DNA of 64,000 nucleotides from Arsenicibacter sp965247375 (GCA_965247375.1 CBDFHU010000035.1:1-64000), one strand, 5' to 3'. Positions 27,122 to 37,235 are shown, counted from the first letter of the stretch. Numbers and translations: made by a program. Notes: generated by a model from the letters alone, not told the origin.

Positions 27122-30100
27122 TTATGCAGCATCCCCGTGCTCGCCGGTATAGGCGGAGGGCAGTACTCCGTATTTCTCCTGAAAACTGCGGGTAAAATAT
27201 GACAGACTCTCAAAACCCACCTGATATGCTACCTCAGAAATGCTCAGCTTCCCTTGCCGGATCAGGTCCCCGGCCCGCTCCAGACGACGGTTGCGGATAT
27301 ACTCAACAACCGTCTCCCCCGTTAGTGCCTTAAGTTTACGCACCAGCTGCCGCGGACTCAGATTCAGCTCCCTGCCCAGTTGCTCCACATCAAAGGCGCT
27401 ATCGCTCAGGTTGGCCTGAACCAGAGTCGCTACCCGCTCCAGAAAGCCGTTTTCCACCGCGACCAACCGCTCAGACACCGGTTCAGGCTTTGTCTGCCGG
27501 AGTGCCTGAAAATACTGCCTCAACCGCTCGCGCTGCCGGAGCAGATTATGCACCCGTACCCGGATTTCGGCGGCATCAAACGGCTTGGTCAGGTACTCGT
27601 CGGCCCCCAGCCCGAAGCCTTCAATCCGGTCTTCGACGGTCGCCCGGGCCGTCAGCATAATAACCGGAATATGGCTGGTTGCTTCCTGCGTCTTTATCTG
27701 CCGGCAAAAGCCGAAGCCGTCCAGCCGCGGCATCATCAGATCGCAGATCACCAGATCAGGCGTCAGCTCCGTGGCTTTCTCCAGTCCCTGCTGCCCGTCT
27801 TCGGCCTCTATAATCACATACTCCGCTGCAAACAAGGACCGCAAAAACGCCCTGATATCGGCATTATCATCAACAATCAGCAGCATCTTGTCGCTAGACG
27901 GATTCACCGGTTCAGTATCCGCTACCGGCGGGACCGGATCCGGCAGGTTCAGTCCTAATGTTGTCTCCTCAGCCTGGTCTGCGAATCCAGCCGGCGGATC
28001 GGCCGGTGTCAGCGGCAGAACGACCTGAAATGTAGTCCCCTGCCCTTCGGTGCTGCGGACACTGACCGTACCTTTCAGCACCGTGACCAGCTCGTGAACC
28101 AGCGCCAGACCGATCCCCGTCCCCTCATAGGAACGACCTGCTTTCCCCGTTTCTCCGGTATCCGACTGATAGAACCGGTCAAAGATGCGGGGCAGATGCG
28201 CCGCCGGTATCCCGATACCGGTGTCTGAAACGGTCAATTCCAGCCGTGAATCAGCCTCCTGACAGACCACTTCCAGCCGGACGTCTCCGCCCGCCGGGGT
28301 AAATTTAAAGGCGTTCGACAATAGGTTAGTTACTATCTTTTCCAGTTTATCCCGGTCGGCTACGGCCACAAACGACGCCGGTCGCTGATCCACCACGAAC
28401 CGGATCGACTTACTGTCTGCCAGTGACTGGCAGGAACTGGCCAGGGTCCGGAAAAACGCCGCTACATCGAACACCCCGGTGTCTACCCGCATATTACCGG
28501 CCTCCAGTTTACTCAGGTCGAGCAACTGATTAATCAGGGTCAGCAACCGGCGGCTGTTGCGTTCCATCATCGACAGTTCCGCCTCACCCGGCGGTTGCGT
28601 CCGGCGGTTGCTCAACGGTCCCAGCATCAGCGTCAGCGGCGTGCGGAACTCGTGCGAAATGTTGGTAAAAAAGCGGGTTTTCAGCGCATCCAGCCCCGCC
28701 AGACGACCCGCCTCCTGCTGTTCAAAGGCAACCTGCTGTTCAAAGGCAACCTGCTGCTCCAGCAGCAGCCGCTGCGTCCGAACCCGTACAATCTGCCAGA
28801 TCACGATGCCGATGCCGGTCAGATAACACAGATAGGCCCACCATGTCCGGTACAGCGGCGGGTGAATCCGGATTTCCAGCGTCACCGGTTTACTCCAGAC
28901 TTCACCATCGGCAGAACCTGACATCTGAAACCTATAGGTTCCGTCGGGCAGATGCGTATAGTTGGCAAACCGGTTCGTCCCCGCTTCTGTCCACCGGTTA
29001 TCAGTCCCCGCCAGACGATACCGATACCGGTTTTTAACCGGATTCCGGTAATCGGTCAGGCCGAATTCCAGCGTCAGAATATTCTGATCGTGAGTAAGGT
29101 CGAGCTGTTGGGTATACTCAATACCTTCCTGTAACACGCCGCCACCGGGTTTGACAGGCGTGTTATTGACCAAAAGACCGATAATACGCGCCTCCGGCAG
29201 CCGGGTTGCCTTCCCGACAATATCGGCAGGCCTGAAAACCGTCAGCCCGTTTACGCCCCCGAACAGCAGCTCCCCCGATGGCAGTTTCAGAAAAGAGGCT
29301 GTATTAAACTCATCGTCCTGCAATCCGTCACTTTTGGCATAATTATGAAACACCTTACGGGTTGGGTTATAGCAGGAAAGCCCGCGGTTGGTACTCATCC
29401 AGAGGTTTTTGAATTCATCGGTCAGGATGCCGTACACAACCTTGTTCGGCAATCCGTCGGCCCCGGTCAGATGGGTAAAGCGACCGGTTGACTTATCAAA
29501 CTTATTCAGCCCGCCGCCTTTGGTACTCACCCATAAGTAGCGGCCAGGTTCATAGGGGTCATCCACGGCACACGACACCACATCATGACTCAGGCTGTTG
29601 CGGTCGGTCTCACTCTTGCGGTAAAGTGAAAAACGGGGTTGCTGAAACGGGTTGTCGGTACGGATCAGGCCCTTATTGGTACATATCCAGAGTGTGCCGG
29701 CCTGATCTACATGCAGAAAATAGGTTTCGGTGATGGCCCCGCCCTGCGGCAGCAGATGCGCATAGCTGTAGGTACGGAACTGTTCCGAAACCGGATCGAA
29801 CCGCAGTATCTTCCCGTCGGCCATACCAAACCAAAGTTGTTTGTAGGTATCTTCAATCGCATGAGTACCAACAAAGGCCCCTGCCCGGACACCTGCCGGT
29901 AATAGCACCCGTTTCCGAAGCTGCCAGTCCGGGGTATATTCTTTCAACTCGTATTGATAAGGGGTATTTCCTTCGGCAAGCACCCGGAAATGCCCACCGG
30001 AATCCTGTATGATGTAATGTCGCAGCTCAACGGGCAGCCCAAACGGCGGACCGGTCAGATTCCTGAACCGGTTTGCGGAAAAGCTAATCTCACCGAAATC

Positions 30101-31234
30101 AAATCCCTGCCGGACATAGATGCGTTTTTGCTGATCCTGTAGTAAATACGAAAGTGACAACCGGGGCAGATACGTCCGGAAATTCTTTACAGTGGCGTCG
30201 AATTTCAGTAATCCATACCCCGCCGTTCCGACCCAGATCAGCCCGTTCTGATCAACCATCAAGGATGTGATGTAGTAGGATTGAGGAAGCTGGCTGAACG
30301 CATTGGCGGCATCCAGACGTTTCTGCCGGAAGAGTTCGTCGGGCGACATAATCCAGAGCAGGCTCCGCGAAAAAACAGCGACTTTCTGCGGACTGATCAC
30401 CAGAACCTTAGCCGGAAATTTCTGACTATCCCCGAACGGAATGACGGTATGTTGACCTTTATACCATCCGTGTATAGCGGTCACAGTGGCCGTAAACCAG
30501 TATCCACCGACGGAAATATCCCCGCTGGCATCAAAAGCACTATGTGGCAAAACCCGCGAAACCGGTGTGAGCCCGGCCGGATTCCGCCAGTTGAGGCGGT
30601 ACATCCCATAGGTTGATCCCAGCGTTGCCTGCCCGTCAGGCTGGTAGTCTGCATAATAAATACGCCCGTCTAAATCCTTATCCGGCAGGGAGAACTGCCT
30701 GATCTGCACCTGACTGGTGAAATTGGCGGTATCCGGAAAGCCGGACCGCAGCGCCGGCGGGAGTGTAATCTGAAACAACTGGTTTTTATTGGTATTTACC
30801 CAAAGATGGCCTTCCGGATCTTCGCTGATCCAGCGCACTTCGTAATTGCCTGACTTTCCGGCATTCTGATCCAGAATATTGAGATGATAAAACCGGCTGG
30901 TTTTGGTATCCAGCAGGTTTAGCCCGTGATTCAGCGTGCCCACCCACAGCCGGTCATGCCGGTCGATTAACAGCGAGGTACAGTTTTCGTCAGAGAGACT
31001 GTATTGATTGTAGGTGTCGGGAGTAAATACCCTGAAGTTATATCCATCGTAGCGGTTGAGGCCGTCTTTGGTTGCTATCCAGATGAAACCCTTCCGGTCC
31101 TGCTTACTATCAAACACCATTCCCTGTGACAAGCCGTCAGAAATGGTCAGTTCCTGCCAGCCCTTTCCCAGCGGTGCCTGTTGGGCATATAATAAGTATG
31201 GTAAAAAGAAAAAAAGGTAAATAAAACGCATCAT
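27122..31234 (-). CDS. Hybrid two-component system sensor-regulator (HTCS-2)
   Basis: A 1370-residue one-protein two-component system typical of Bacteroidota. The order is: signal peptide (1-18, ending LLYAQQ); two-component-regulator propeller repeats (about 20-670, for example RLWVGTLNHGLNLLD and NLWMSTNRGLSCYN); Y_Y_Y domain (about 710-792); transmembrane helix (about 797-818); HisKA with phospho-acceptor His861 in FFTNISHEFRTPL; HATPase (N-box near 965-980, VSDTGIGIP at 1002, GTGIGLALVHEL at 1038); receiver with Asp1165 in VICDLMMPRLDG; AraC-type double HTH (about 1275-1365). It would sense a periplasmic ligand and control transcription directly. Most HTCS genes sit beside SusCD/CAZyme loci; here the neighbours are large surface proteins with a shared operator. 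The linker after the membrane helix carries a six-residue tandem duplication absent from HTCS-1. Confidence 0.95.
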   Translation of the reverse strand: MMRFIYLFFFLPYLLYAQQAPLGKGWQELTISDGLSQGMVFDSKQDRKGFIWIATKDGLNRYDGYNFRVFTPDTYNQYSLSDENCTSLLIDRHDRLWVGTLNHGLNLLDTKTSRFYHLNILDQNAGKSGNYEVRWISEDPEGHLWVNTNKNQLFQITLPPALRSGFPDTANFTSQVQIRQFSLPDKDLDGRIYYADYQPDGQATLGSTYGMYRLNWRNPAGLTPVSRVLPHSAFDASGDISVGGYWFTATVTAIHGWYKGQHTVIPFGDSQKFPAKVLVISPQKVAVFSRSLLWIMSPDELFRQKRLDAANAFSQLPQSYYITSLMVDQNGLIWVGTAGYGLLKFDATVKNFRTYLPRLSLSYLLQDQQKRIYVRQGFDFGEISFSANRFRNLTGPPFGLPVELRHYIIQDSGGHFRVLAEGNTPYQYELKEYTPDWQLRKRVLLPAGVRAGAFVGTHAIEDTYKQLWFGMADGKILRFDPVSEQFRTYSYAHLLPQGGAITETYFLHVDQAGTLWICTNKGLIRTDNPFQQPRFSLYRKSETDRNSLSHDVVSCAVDDPYEPGRYLWVSTKGGGLNKFDKSTGRFTHLTGADGLPNKVVYGILTDEFKNLWMSTNRGLSCYNPTRKVFHNYAKSDGLQDDEFNTASFLKLPSGELLFGGVNGLTVFRPADIVGKATRLPEARIIGLLVNNTPVKPGGGVLQEGIEYTQQLDLTHDQNILTLEFGLTDYRNPVKNRYRYRLAGTDNRWTEAGTNRFANYTHLPDGTYRFQMSGSADGEVWSKPVTLEIRIHPPLYRTWWAYLCYLTGIGIVIWQIVRVRTQRLLLEQQVAFEQQVAFEQQEAGRLAGLDALKTRFFTNISHEFRTPLTLMLGPLSNRRTQPPGEAELSMMERNSRRLLTLINQLLDLSKLEAGNMRVDTGVFDVAAFFRTLASSCQSLADSKSIRFVVDQRPASFVAVADRDKLEKIVTNLLSNAFKFTPAGGDVRLEVVCQEADSRLELTVSDTGIGIPAAHLPRIFDRFYQSDTGETGKAGRSYEGTGIGLALVHELVTVLKGTVSVRSTEGQGTTFQVVLPLTPADPPAGFADQAEETTLGLNLPDPVPPVADTEPVNPSSDKMLLIVDDNADIRAFLRSLFAAEYVIIEAEDGQQGLEKATELTPDLVICDLMMPRLDGFGFCRQIKTQEATSHIPVIMLTARATVEDRIEGFGLGADEYLTKPFDAAEIRVRVHNLLRQRERLRQYFQALRQTKPEPVSERLVAVENGFLERVATLVQANLSDSAFDVEQLGRELNLSPRQLVRKLKALTGETVVEYIRNRRLERAGDLIRQGKLSISEVAYQVGFESLSYFTRSFQEKYGVLPSAYTGEHGDAA
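28715..28750 (-). repeat. 18-bp in-frame tandem duplication in HTCS-2
   Basis: CTGCTGTTCAAAGGCAAC occurs twice without a gap (28715-28732 and 28733-28750). It duplicates the residues VAFEQQ in the helix between the membrane segment and the HisKA domain. HTCS-1 has a single related copy (VRFEQQ). Confidence 0.9.
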
Positions 31235-31516
31235 ATTCTGCCTTTATCAAACAAAATACGGCAATTTCGTTCAAATGGATCGTTCAAAAAGACAAAATAG
31301 CGGCATAGCCCATACAAGCAGGTCATACGTAAGGTTTGTCACGATAAACTACCAGACTAATTTTCCAGCACTTACCACTGACCTGGCTTATCCGCTATTT
31401 CATTCAGCTATCCGTGTTTGGTAAGTTTAAGGCCAGCTGCATCTGCGCAAACCTATAGCCGGGCACTGCAGTCCCGATTGCGGTAATATAACCGACTGTG
31501 TCAGGCATGGTCATCA

Positions 31517-32062
31517 CTATTTTGCATCTGCCACCGACGAAACCGGCACCGACTGAACGTGAATCGTGATCGTCACCTCATCGCCCATAACCAGGCTGTT
31601 TTTACCGACCCCAAAATCACGCCGGTCTATTTTGAACTCTCCGTCAAAGGTGCCGTTTGTGCAGGTAAACGGAAAGGAGACCGGCCGAGTCACTCCTTTC
31701 AGATTCAGCTCAAATGTGCCGGTATACATACCGTTTCCCCGGGCCGTAATCCGCGTTGATTTCAGGGTAATCCGCGGGAAGGATGCTACATCCAGATATT
31801 CCTTTTTCCGCAGATGGTCATTCCGCAGACCAATCCCGGTATCAACGGTTTTCGCATCAACGGAAGCAAGCAGTGTACTTTTCTCCGGGTTGGCCGGATC
31901 AAAAAAAAGCTGTCCCTGAAATCCGCCAAACGTACCGTTTACCGTCAGACCCGCATTTTTAATCCGGAACGAAACGGTTGCCGTCCCCGGCTTCCATTGC
32001 GTTTGTGCGGCAGCTACTAACCCTACAAGTACACCAAGCAGTGTCAACAAAGTCGTTTTCAT
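31517..32062 (-). CDS. YceI-family periplasmic lipid-binding protein
   Basis: A 181-residue secreted protein. A signal peptide (about 1-19, ending AAAQ) is followed by the YceI fold: KPGTATVSFRIKNAGLTVNGTFGGFQGQLFFDP, then STLLASVDAKTVDTG with NDHLRKKEYLDVASFPRITLKS, and a closing FDGEFKIDRRDFGVG. YceI proteins are lipocalin-like barrels that bind isoprenoid or other amphipathic molecules. The length is normal. It is flanked by larger signalling genes and is 155 bp downstream of the hybrid kinase on the same strand, so an operon with it is possible but not clear. Confidence 0.9.
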   Translation of the reverse strand: MKTTLLTLLGVLVGLVAAAQTQWKPGTATVSFRIKNAGLTVNGTFGGFQGQLFFDPANPEKSTLLASVDAKTVDTGIGLRNDHLRKKEYLDVASFPRITLKSTRITARGNGMYTGTFELNLKGVTRPVSFPFTCTNGTFDGEFKIDRRDFGVGKNSLVMGDEVTITIHVQSVPVSSVADAK

Positions 32063-32216
32063 ACACTTTCTGTTATGTTTTGCCGGTTAGTTTGCCAAAA
32101 CCATTCCAGAGCAGAAAAAGCCCGGAAACCACCTGTCCGGCCGGAAAAAGGCATTTTCAGTCAGAAGACCACGAACCGCCTTACGGCATTTCAGAACTCC
32201 CCCGAAATGTCATGAT

Positions 32217-35200
32217 CTATTGCGCCTCCTGCGTTCGCCCGGCTGTTTCCAGATACATCCGGATCTGTTGCGTATCAAACTCAGCCACCCAAACCCGCAG
32301 CGGTTTTACAAACTCCGCAAACTGCGGTTGCGTTAGCTCCGGTTTGTTGAGCGCTTGCTGCAAGCCTCCGATGTCGCCCTGCCGGGCCAGATGCAGTAAT
32401 CCGGCAACGGTTTCTTCGTCCGGTACGGCACCGCCGCCGGGTTCCGGCTCCGGTATCGCTCCCGGTTCCGTCTGGCTGCTATAAACCCACTCCAGTCCCA
32501 GATGAGACTCCAGTTTCTGCAGCAAATGGGCTATATCTACAGGCTTGGCAATGAAATCATCAAATCCCTCAGCCATTGTCCGTTGCTGATTCTGTTCGAA
32601 TACATTGGCTGAAAAGGCAATTACCGTCAATCCCGCTGTCAGCGGATTAGCCCTGATCAGCTGCAAGGCATCAAATCCGCTCAGGGAGGGCATGACCAGA
32701 TCCATAAACGCCAGATCGATTGGTTTATCATCGCCGCCGAAAGAAGCGGCAATAGCGTCAACGGCAGTTTTTCCGTCGGCGGCCTCCTCCACCCGAAATC
32801 CAAGGCTTTCCAGCAACGTCAGCAGCATCAACCGGTTATCAGGATGATCATCCACGATGAGTATACGGCGCTTGGGGCCGGCATAGCCGGCGGGCTGTAC
32901 AGCTGGTTTACGGCCATACACGTTTTCCGGAAGACTTGCCGGAGGGACTGCCAGCGGAATCGTCACGGTAAAGGTACTACCTTTGCCCGGCGAACTGGCT
33001 ACGGTCAGTTCACCGCCCATCAGACGCACTAACTGATCTGAAATGGCCAGCCCGAGTCCCGTTCCTTCCGTAAACAACCGTCCGTCGCGCACCTGAAAAA
33101 AAGGCTGAAAAATTTCGCTGATCCGTTCAGCGGGAATACCGGTTCCGGTATCGCTGACCCTGACCATCAGGCGGCATTGATCAGGGCGCAGATTATAGGC
33201 AGAAACGGTAAGCCCGACCGTTCCCGTTGCGGTAAATTTAATCGCATTTCCGAGCAGGTTATTTAAGATCTGGATGAACCGTTTTTCGTCTGTGATGACC
33301 CATTCCGGAATGGATGACGCGCTTGTATACACAAATACAAGCCCTTTCTGACGTGCCCGGAGCGTAAATTCGGCGGCGAGGTTATCAAGGATCAGGGACA
33401 GGTTTACCGTAGCTTGCTCAAACTCAAACCGCCGCGCCTCTATTTTAGCAATGTCTAACACTTCATTGATCAGTCGTAACAAATGCTCGCCACTGTTCCG
33501 GATTACCCCTACCCCCCGTTGCTGTTGCCCGGATAAACCGGTGTCACGCTGCAGTAACTGAGCAAACCCCAGAATACCGTTCAGCGGCGTTCTCAGTTCA
33601 TGACTCATCGTTGCCAGAAATTCACTTTTTGCGCGGTTGGCGCTTTCTGCCTGATCCTTGGCGATCTGTAGCCGTTCTGCCTGGCCGGAAAGCTCTTCTT
33701 TCTGGCGGACCACTTCTGCCGTACGCTCCTGAACCACGGTTTCCAGCCTGATTTTTTCAAGCGTAAGCCGCCGGGTATACATACGGACCAGTGCGAAAAT
33801 CAGCAGGCAGAAAATCAGCGCGTAAAAAAGATACGCCCAGATCGTCATATACCACGGGCGCTCAATGGTAAAGGAAAGCATACTTTCGCGGCTCAGCTGC
33901 CCGTAAGCATCCCGGGCGCGCACCGCAAACGTGTACTTACCCACCGGAAGGTTGGTATATTCCTTCGTTGTTTCACGGCTCCACTTTGTCCAGACTGAAT
34001 CTTCCGGCATCCGGGTATTGCCCACAAGCCGGAACTGAAATTCGTTGGCATCATCGCCGACAAAACTGGTAGCCGCACACTGAAAAGACAAATCACGGAA
34101 CCGGTACGGAATTCTGAGCGTGGGTCCGATACCCGCCCCGCCGTATAGAACGGAATCATTACTCAGGACCCGTACCGAACGGATCAGCGCCGGAAAATCC
34201 GGAGGCATTGTCATCTGTGCCCCGTCATACCGGAATAGTCCCTCATCCGTACCCACCCAAACCAACCCGTTTGCTTCGGGATACACGGCATACCCGCCCC
34301 GCCGGATGGGTTTCAGACTCAGGCTATCGACCTGCCAGTTTACAACCTTTCCTGCCTTTTGCCGGGGATACAAGGCAATTGCCGGTTTGGCGAACCAGAT
34401 TTTACCCGACGCATCTTCAGCAATCCCGGGTGCATCAAGTCCGTCTCTGCCGGTTAGTGAGCCGATCTTTTCGATGCCGGGGAGCTTATGCAGGGTAAGT
34501 GTCTGCCGCCGGGAATCCGGATAACAGGCCTGCCCGCCCGAAACAAACAGCAAACCGTACCTCGTTTTATAGACATAGTTTCCCGGTGCACTATCCTCTT
34601 TTTTGTTACGTACAGAGACTGGTTTTACAGCATACGTACCGGAAGCTCCGGGCGTTAACCGGTAAAACCCCTTGTAAGCGGTACCGACCCAAAGCACACG
34701 CTGTGCGTCGGTTGCCAGCGAAACACATTCCGTCTGCCCTAAGTCACCAGCCACCCGACGACCGGGCCCGCCGCCGGAGACATACCATGTCAGGCCGTCA
34801 CTCCGGGCAGCCAGCAGGCTATCGGGCGTGACGGCCAGCAGGCTGTTCACCGTCTGCCCTTCCGTGGACAGGGACGCAAGGATTTTCCGGTTACGCACCC
34901 GCCAGATAAAGCCTGCGGCACCAACCAGAATATCCTCGCCGGCCACCAGAATGGTCCGGCAGCTGGCGTCTGCGCCCGGTATGGCAACAAACTGACGGTC
35001 GGTATCACTCCAGGCAAACAGTCCCAGACTGGTTCCTATATATAAAATGCCATTGTGGCGGCATATAGCCCAGACCGTTGACCGGACATTGAACGTGTGA
35101 TCGAACCGGGTAACCGGCAAACTGAACTCGACCCGGTCGAGACCACTGCCGGTACCGACCCAGAGTGATTTTTCACGGTCATAAAATAAACTCAGTACGG

Positions 35201-36137
35201 CATTCCGCCGCAGACCGTTACTTTCATCAATCTGCTGTAGCTGACGCCCCTGTTCATCAAAAATCCGTACGCCTCCCCGTGCCGTTCCGATCACATAGGC
35301 ATAGGTATTGGCTTTAGGATCATGGATACACAATGCCCTGAAGACCCGCGCGGAGGTGAGCCAGTTTTCGGCAGTTGTCTGCAACCGGTTTAATGAGGCC
35401 GGTATGGTAGCCGTTTCCGGCGTATAGACGAACAGTCCGTGGTGACAGGTTACCAGCAAAAGGCGGTTTCCGGAAGGGTACGGCAAAATGCCCTCCACCA
35501 GCTCAGGTACCAGTTTCTCAGTACCTGCCATCGGCCGTAAAGGAGAACTCCCGCGCAGATCAGTCCGGTACAACCGGCCGCTCCGGCCCTGAATCATCAG
35601 ATAGTCACCGGCAACATGTGCCCGGCGAATGCCGGTTTCGCCGGCCGGTAACCAGGTTCTGATCGTTTGCCGGCCGTTCTTCGCCGGTTTCCACTGGAAT
35701 ACCCCGCTATCTGTACAATAGAATGCCCCGTATCCGGTCGCAAACACACGGGTTACTTTCCGGGGCGGTGCCGATGAGGACGGCAGGTATTTTTTCAGTG
35801 ATTTATAATCCGTCTGGCCCGACGAAGTATGCTCCAGAAAACCGATATCCGTATCAGTGCCGACGTAGACCATTCCGGCGGTATCGGCAGCTACAGCCCT
35901 GACTACCTGCCCCTGTACGGGTATTACATTCCAGGTGCTGCCGTCATACTCCAGAACACCGTGTTGATTCCCGACATATAAAACACCCCGCTGATCCTGA
36001 CAGATCGCACGGTTCTCGGGGTGTGCCCCGTAGTTTCTGGGCGCGTAGTGCTGAATGAAGGGTAAGCCTTTCGGCTGGGCATTACCCGGTCCGCAGCTTA
36101 TCAGCAGTACATAAATTAACAGCACAAAGATTCTCAT
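32217..36137 (-). CDS. Propeller-type hybrid histidine kinase without DNA-binding output
   Basis: A 1306-residue inner-membrane hybrid kinase. The N-terminal leader (LLISCGPGNAQ) could be a cleaved signal peptide. Residues about 25-660 are regulator-propeller repeats (KSLWVGTGSGLDRVE, GLVWVGTDEGLFRYD), about 670-758 a Y_Y_Y domain and about 762-786 a transmembrane helix. A coiled coil precedes HisKA with His846 in FLATMSHELRTPLNG. The HATPase has NNLLGNAIKF, VSDTGTGIP and GTGLGLAI. The receiver has Asp1146 in AFMDLVMPSLSG. The last 100 residues (EPEPGGGAVP then helical) are not clearly an HPt domain, as no histidine is suitably placed. Unlike the two HTCS proteins it lacks an AraC domain, so it must pass the signal to another protein. 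It is divergent from the outer-membrane gene at 36402. Confidence 0.92.
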   Translation of the reverse strand: MRIFVLLIYVLLISCGPGNAQPKGLPFIQHYAPRNYGAHPENRAICQDQRGVLYVGNQHGVLEYDGSTWNVIPVQGQVVRAVAADTAGMVYVGTDTDIGFLEHTSSGQTDYKSLKKYLPSSSAPPRKVTRVFATGYGAFYCTDSGVFQWKPAKNGRQTIRTWLPAGETGIRRAHVAGDYLMIQGRSGRLYRTDLRGSSPLRPMAGTEKLVPELVEGILPYPSGNRLLLVTCHHGLFVYTPETATIPASLNRLQTTAENWLTSARVFRALCIHDPKANTYAYVIGTARGGVRIFDEQGRQLQQIDESNGLRRNAVLSLFYDREKSLWVGTGSGLDRVEFSLPVTRFDHTFNVRSTVWAICRHNGILYIGTSLGLFAWSDTDRQFVAIPGADASCRTILVAGEDILVGAAGFIWRVRNRKILASLSTEGQTVNSLLAVTPDSLLAARSDGLTWYVSGGGPGRRVAGDLGQTECVSLATDAQRVLWVGTAYKGFYRLTPGASGTYAVKPVSVRNKKEDSAPGNYVYKTRYGLLFVSGGQACYPDSRRQTLTLHKLPGIEKIGSLTGRDGLDAPGIAEDASGKIWFAKPAIALYPRQKAGKVVNWQVDSLSLKPIRRGGYAVYPEANGLVWVGTDEGLFRYDGAQMTMPPDFPALIRSVRVLSNDSVLYGGAGIGPTLRIPYRFRDLSFQCAATSFVGDDANEFQFRLVGNTRMPEDSVWTKWSRETTKEYTNLPVGKYTFAVRARDAYGQLSRESMLSFTIERPWYMTIWAYLFYALIFCLLIFALVRMYTRRLTLEKIRLETVVQERTAEVVRQKEELSGQAERLQIAKDQAESANRAKSEFLATMSHELRTPLNGILGFAQLLQRDTGLSGQQQRGVGVIRNSGEHLLRLINEVLDIAKIEARRFEFEQATVNLSLILDNLAAEFTLRARQKGLVFVYTSASSIPEWVITDEKRFIQILNNLLGNAIKFTATGTVGLTVSAYNLRPDQCRLMVRVSDTGTGIPAERISEIFQPFFQVRDGRLFTEGTGLGLAISDQLVRLMGGELTVASSPGKGSTFTVTIPLAVPPASLPENVYGRKPAVQPAGYAGPKRRILIVDDHPDNRLMLLTLLESLGFRVEEAADGKTAVDAIAASFGGDDKPIDLAFMDLVMPSLSGFDALQLIRANPLTAGLTVIAFSANVFEQNQQRTMAEGFDDFIAKPVDIAHLLQKLESHLGLEWVYSSQTEPGAIPEPEPGGGAVPDEETVAGLLHLARQGDIGGLQQALNKPELTQPQFAEFVKPLRVWVAEFDTQQIRMYLETAGRTQEAQ

Positions 36138-36199
36138 AGCAGTGGGTTCACAAGTTTCAGACCATCCGGTATCAATCCTTTTCCGGCCCTGTACGCCTT

Positions 36200-36262
36200 C
36201 GCCGGCAGTTGCCGGCGAGGGCTGTTTCTGATATGTCAGAGGTTTTCCGAAATATCAGAAAC
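36200..36262. promoter_or_regulatory. Two inverted repeats in the divergent promoter region
   Basis: CGCCGGCA, two bases, TGCCGGCG (36200-36217) forms a perfect 8-bp palindrome. GTTTCTGATAT (36224-36234) pairs with ATATCAGAAAC (36252-36262), an 11-bp repeat with a 17-bp gap. Both lie between the divergent kinase gene (start 36137) and the outer-membrane gene (start 36402), 63 bp or more upstream of the former. They are possible operators; the regulator is unknown. Confidence 0.5.
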
Positions 36263-36401
36263 AATGCAGAACAGGCACGGTAGCCATTCATCAAAAAGCG
36301 CCTCAATCTCCTGCCAGACAACTACTTCTCAGAAAAAGACATACGGCATAGTGTTTGGAAACGATTGGCTGTCATTAAGATCCTTATTAAACGTAAAGTG
36401 T

Positions 36402-37142
36402 ATGATCAGACTATTTTGTGCGGCCGGGATACTATGTGCGTTCCCGTTTTCAGGCATGGCACAGCAACCCGGTCCGCCGCTACCGGCAAAAATTAATCAA
36501 AGTATCGACCTTAGCTTCGCAACGAAAGGAAACTTTACCACCACGGCCCTGTCAGTCAGCAGGCTGCATGGCATAGGCAGGCAGAACCGTTTCCGGATCG
36601 GCTACGGCCTCCGGTTTACCTCGGCCTTCGGTAACAATACCACTTACCGGACGGCTCCCGCCCGTCTGACGTCAGGGAAACACAGCATTTTTGCCTTGTT
36701 CAGTGAAGACCTGGTTCAGAATATTGATACCCTGAAGTTTCCGTCAACACAAATTAACTCATTAAATATCAGTATTCACCTGGAATATGCGCTGTCGCGG
36801 AAAGTAGCTGCCGGTTTCAATATTGATGGTATCGGCTTTAGTTTTGGCAGCCTCCGGAACAGCACGTTTACCTCAAAAGGCCCCGGGCGGGCGGCATTGA
36901 CCGGCTCAGGCCAGCAAGCCCGTCCGACAGCATTTAATCTGTTGCTGATCAGCGACAGCGACATTGGCAGTCTGAATTCCGAGGCGTATGTACGCTATAC
37001 CGTCGCCCCGAAACTTAGCCTGCGGGCTGGTGTTAACTTCCAGTTTAATGAATACCAGACAAAAAAGAAGCTTATCTTTGACAATGATCGGTACCGGACA
37101 AAAAATCTGATGCCAATGCTGGCCGTCGCCTATCATTTTTGA
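36402..37142 (+). CDS. Outer-membrane beta-barrel protein of unknown role
   Basis: 246 residues from the ATG at 36402, which gives a clean signal peptide (MIRLFCAAGILCAFPFSGMAQQ). An in-frame ATG at 36264 would put 46 non-signal residues in front and overlap the inverted repeat, so it is rejected. The mature part alternates polar and hydrophobic residues in strands (FRIGYGLRFTSAFG, ISIHLEYALSRKVAAGFNIDGIGFSFG, LSLRAGVNFQFNEYQTKK). It ends in aromatic YHF, as many barrel proteins do. I do not recognise the family. It is divergent from a hybrid kinase that might regulate it. Confidence 0.75.
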   Translation: MIRLFCAAGILCAFPFSGMAQQPGPPLPAKINQSIDLSFATKGNFTTTALSVSRLHGIGRQNRFRIGYGLRFTSAFGNNTTYRTAPARLTSGKHSIFALFSEDLVQNIDTLKFPSTQINSLNISIHLEYALSRKVAAGFNIDGIGFSFGSLRNSTFTSKGPGRAALTGSGQQARPTAFNLLLISDSDIGSLNSEAYVRYTVAPKLSLRAGVNFQFNEYQTKKKLIFDNDRYRTKNLMPMLAVAYHF

Positions 37143-37235
37143 TCAATCCGGCAGTCTGACAATACACGTTCCCGTTGGGTAAGCACATAGATTTTGTTAC
37201 TTAACTTACTATTTCAGAACAGGTTTAATGCAATC

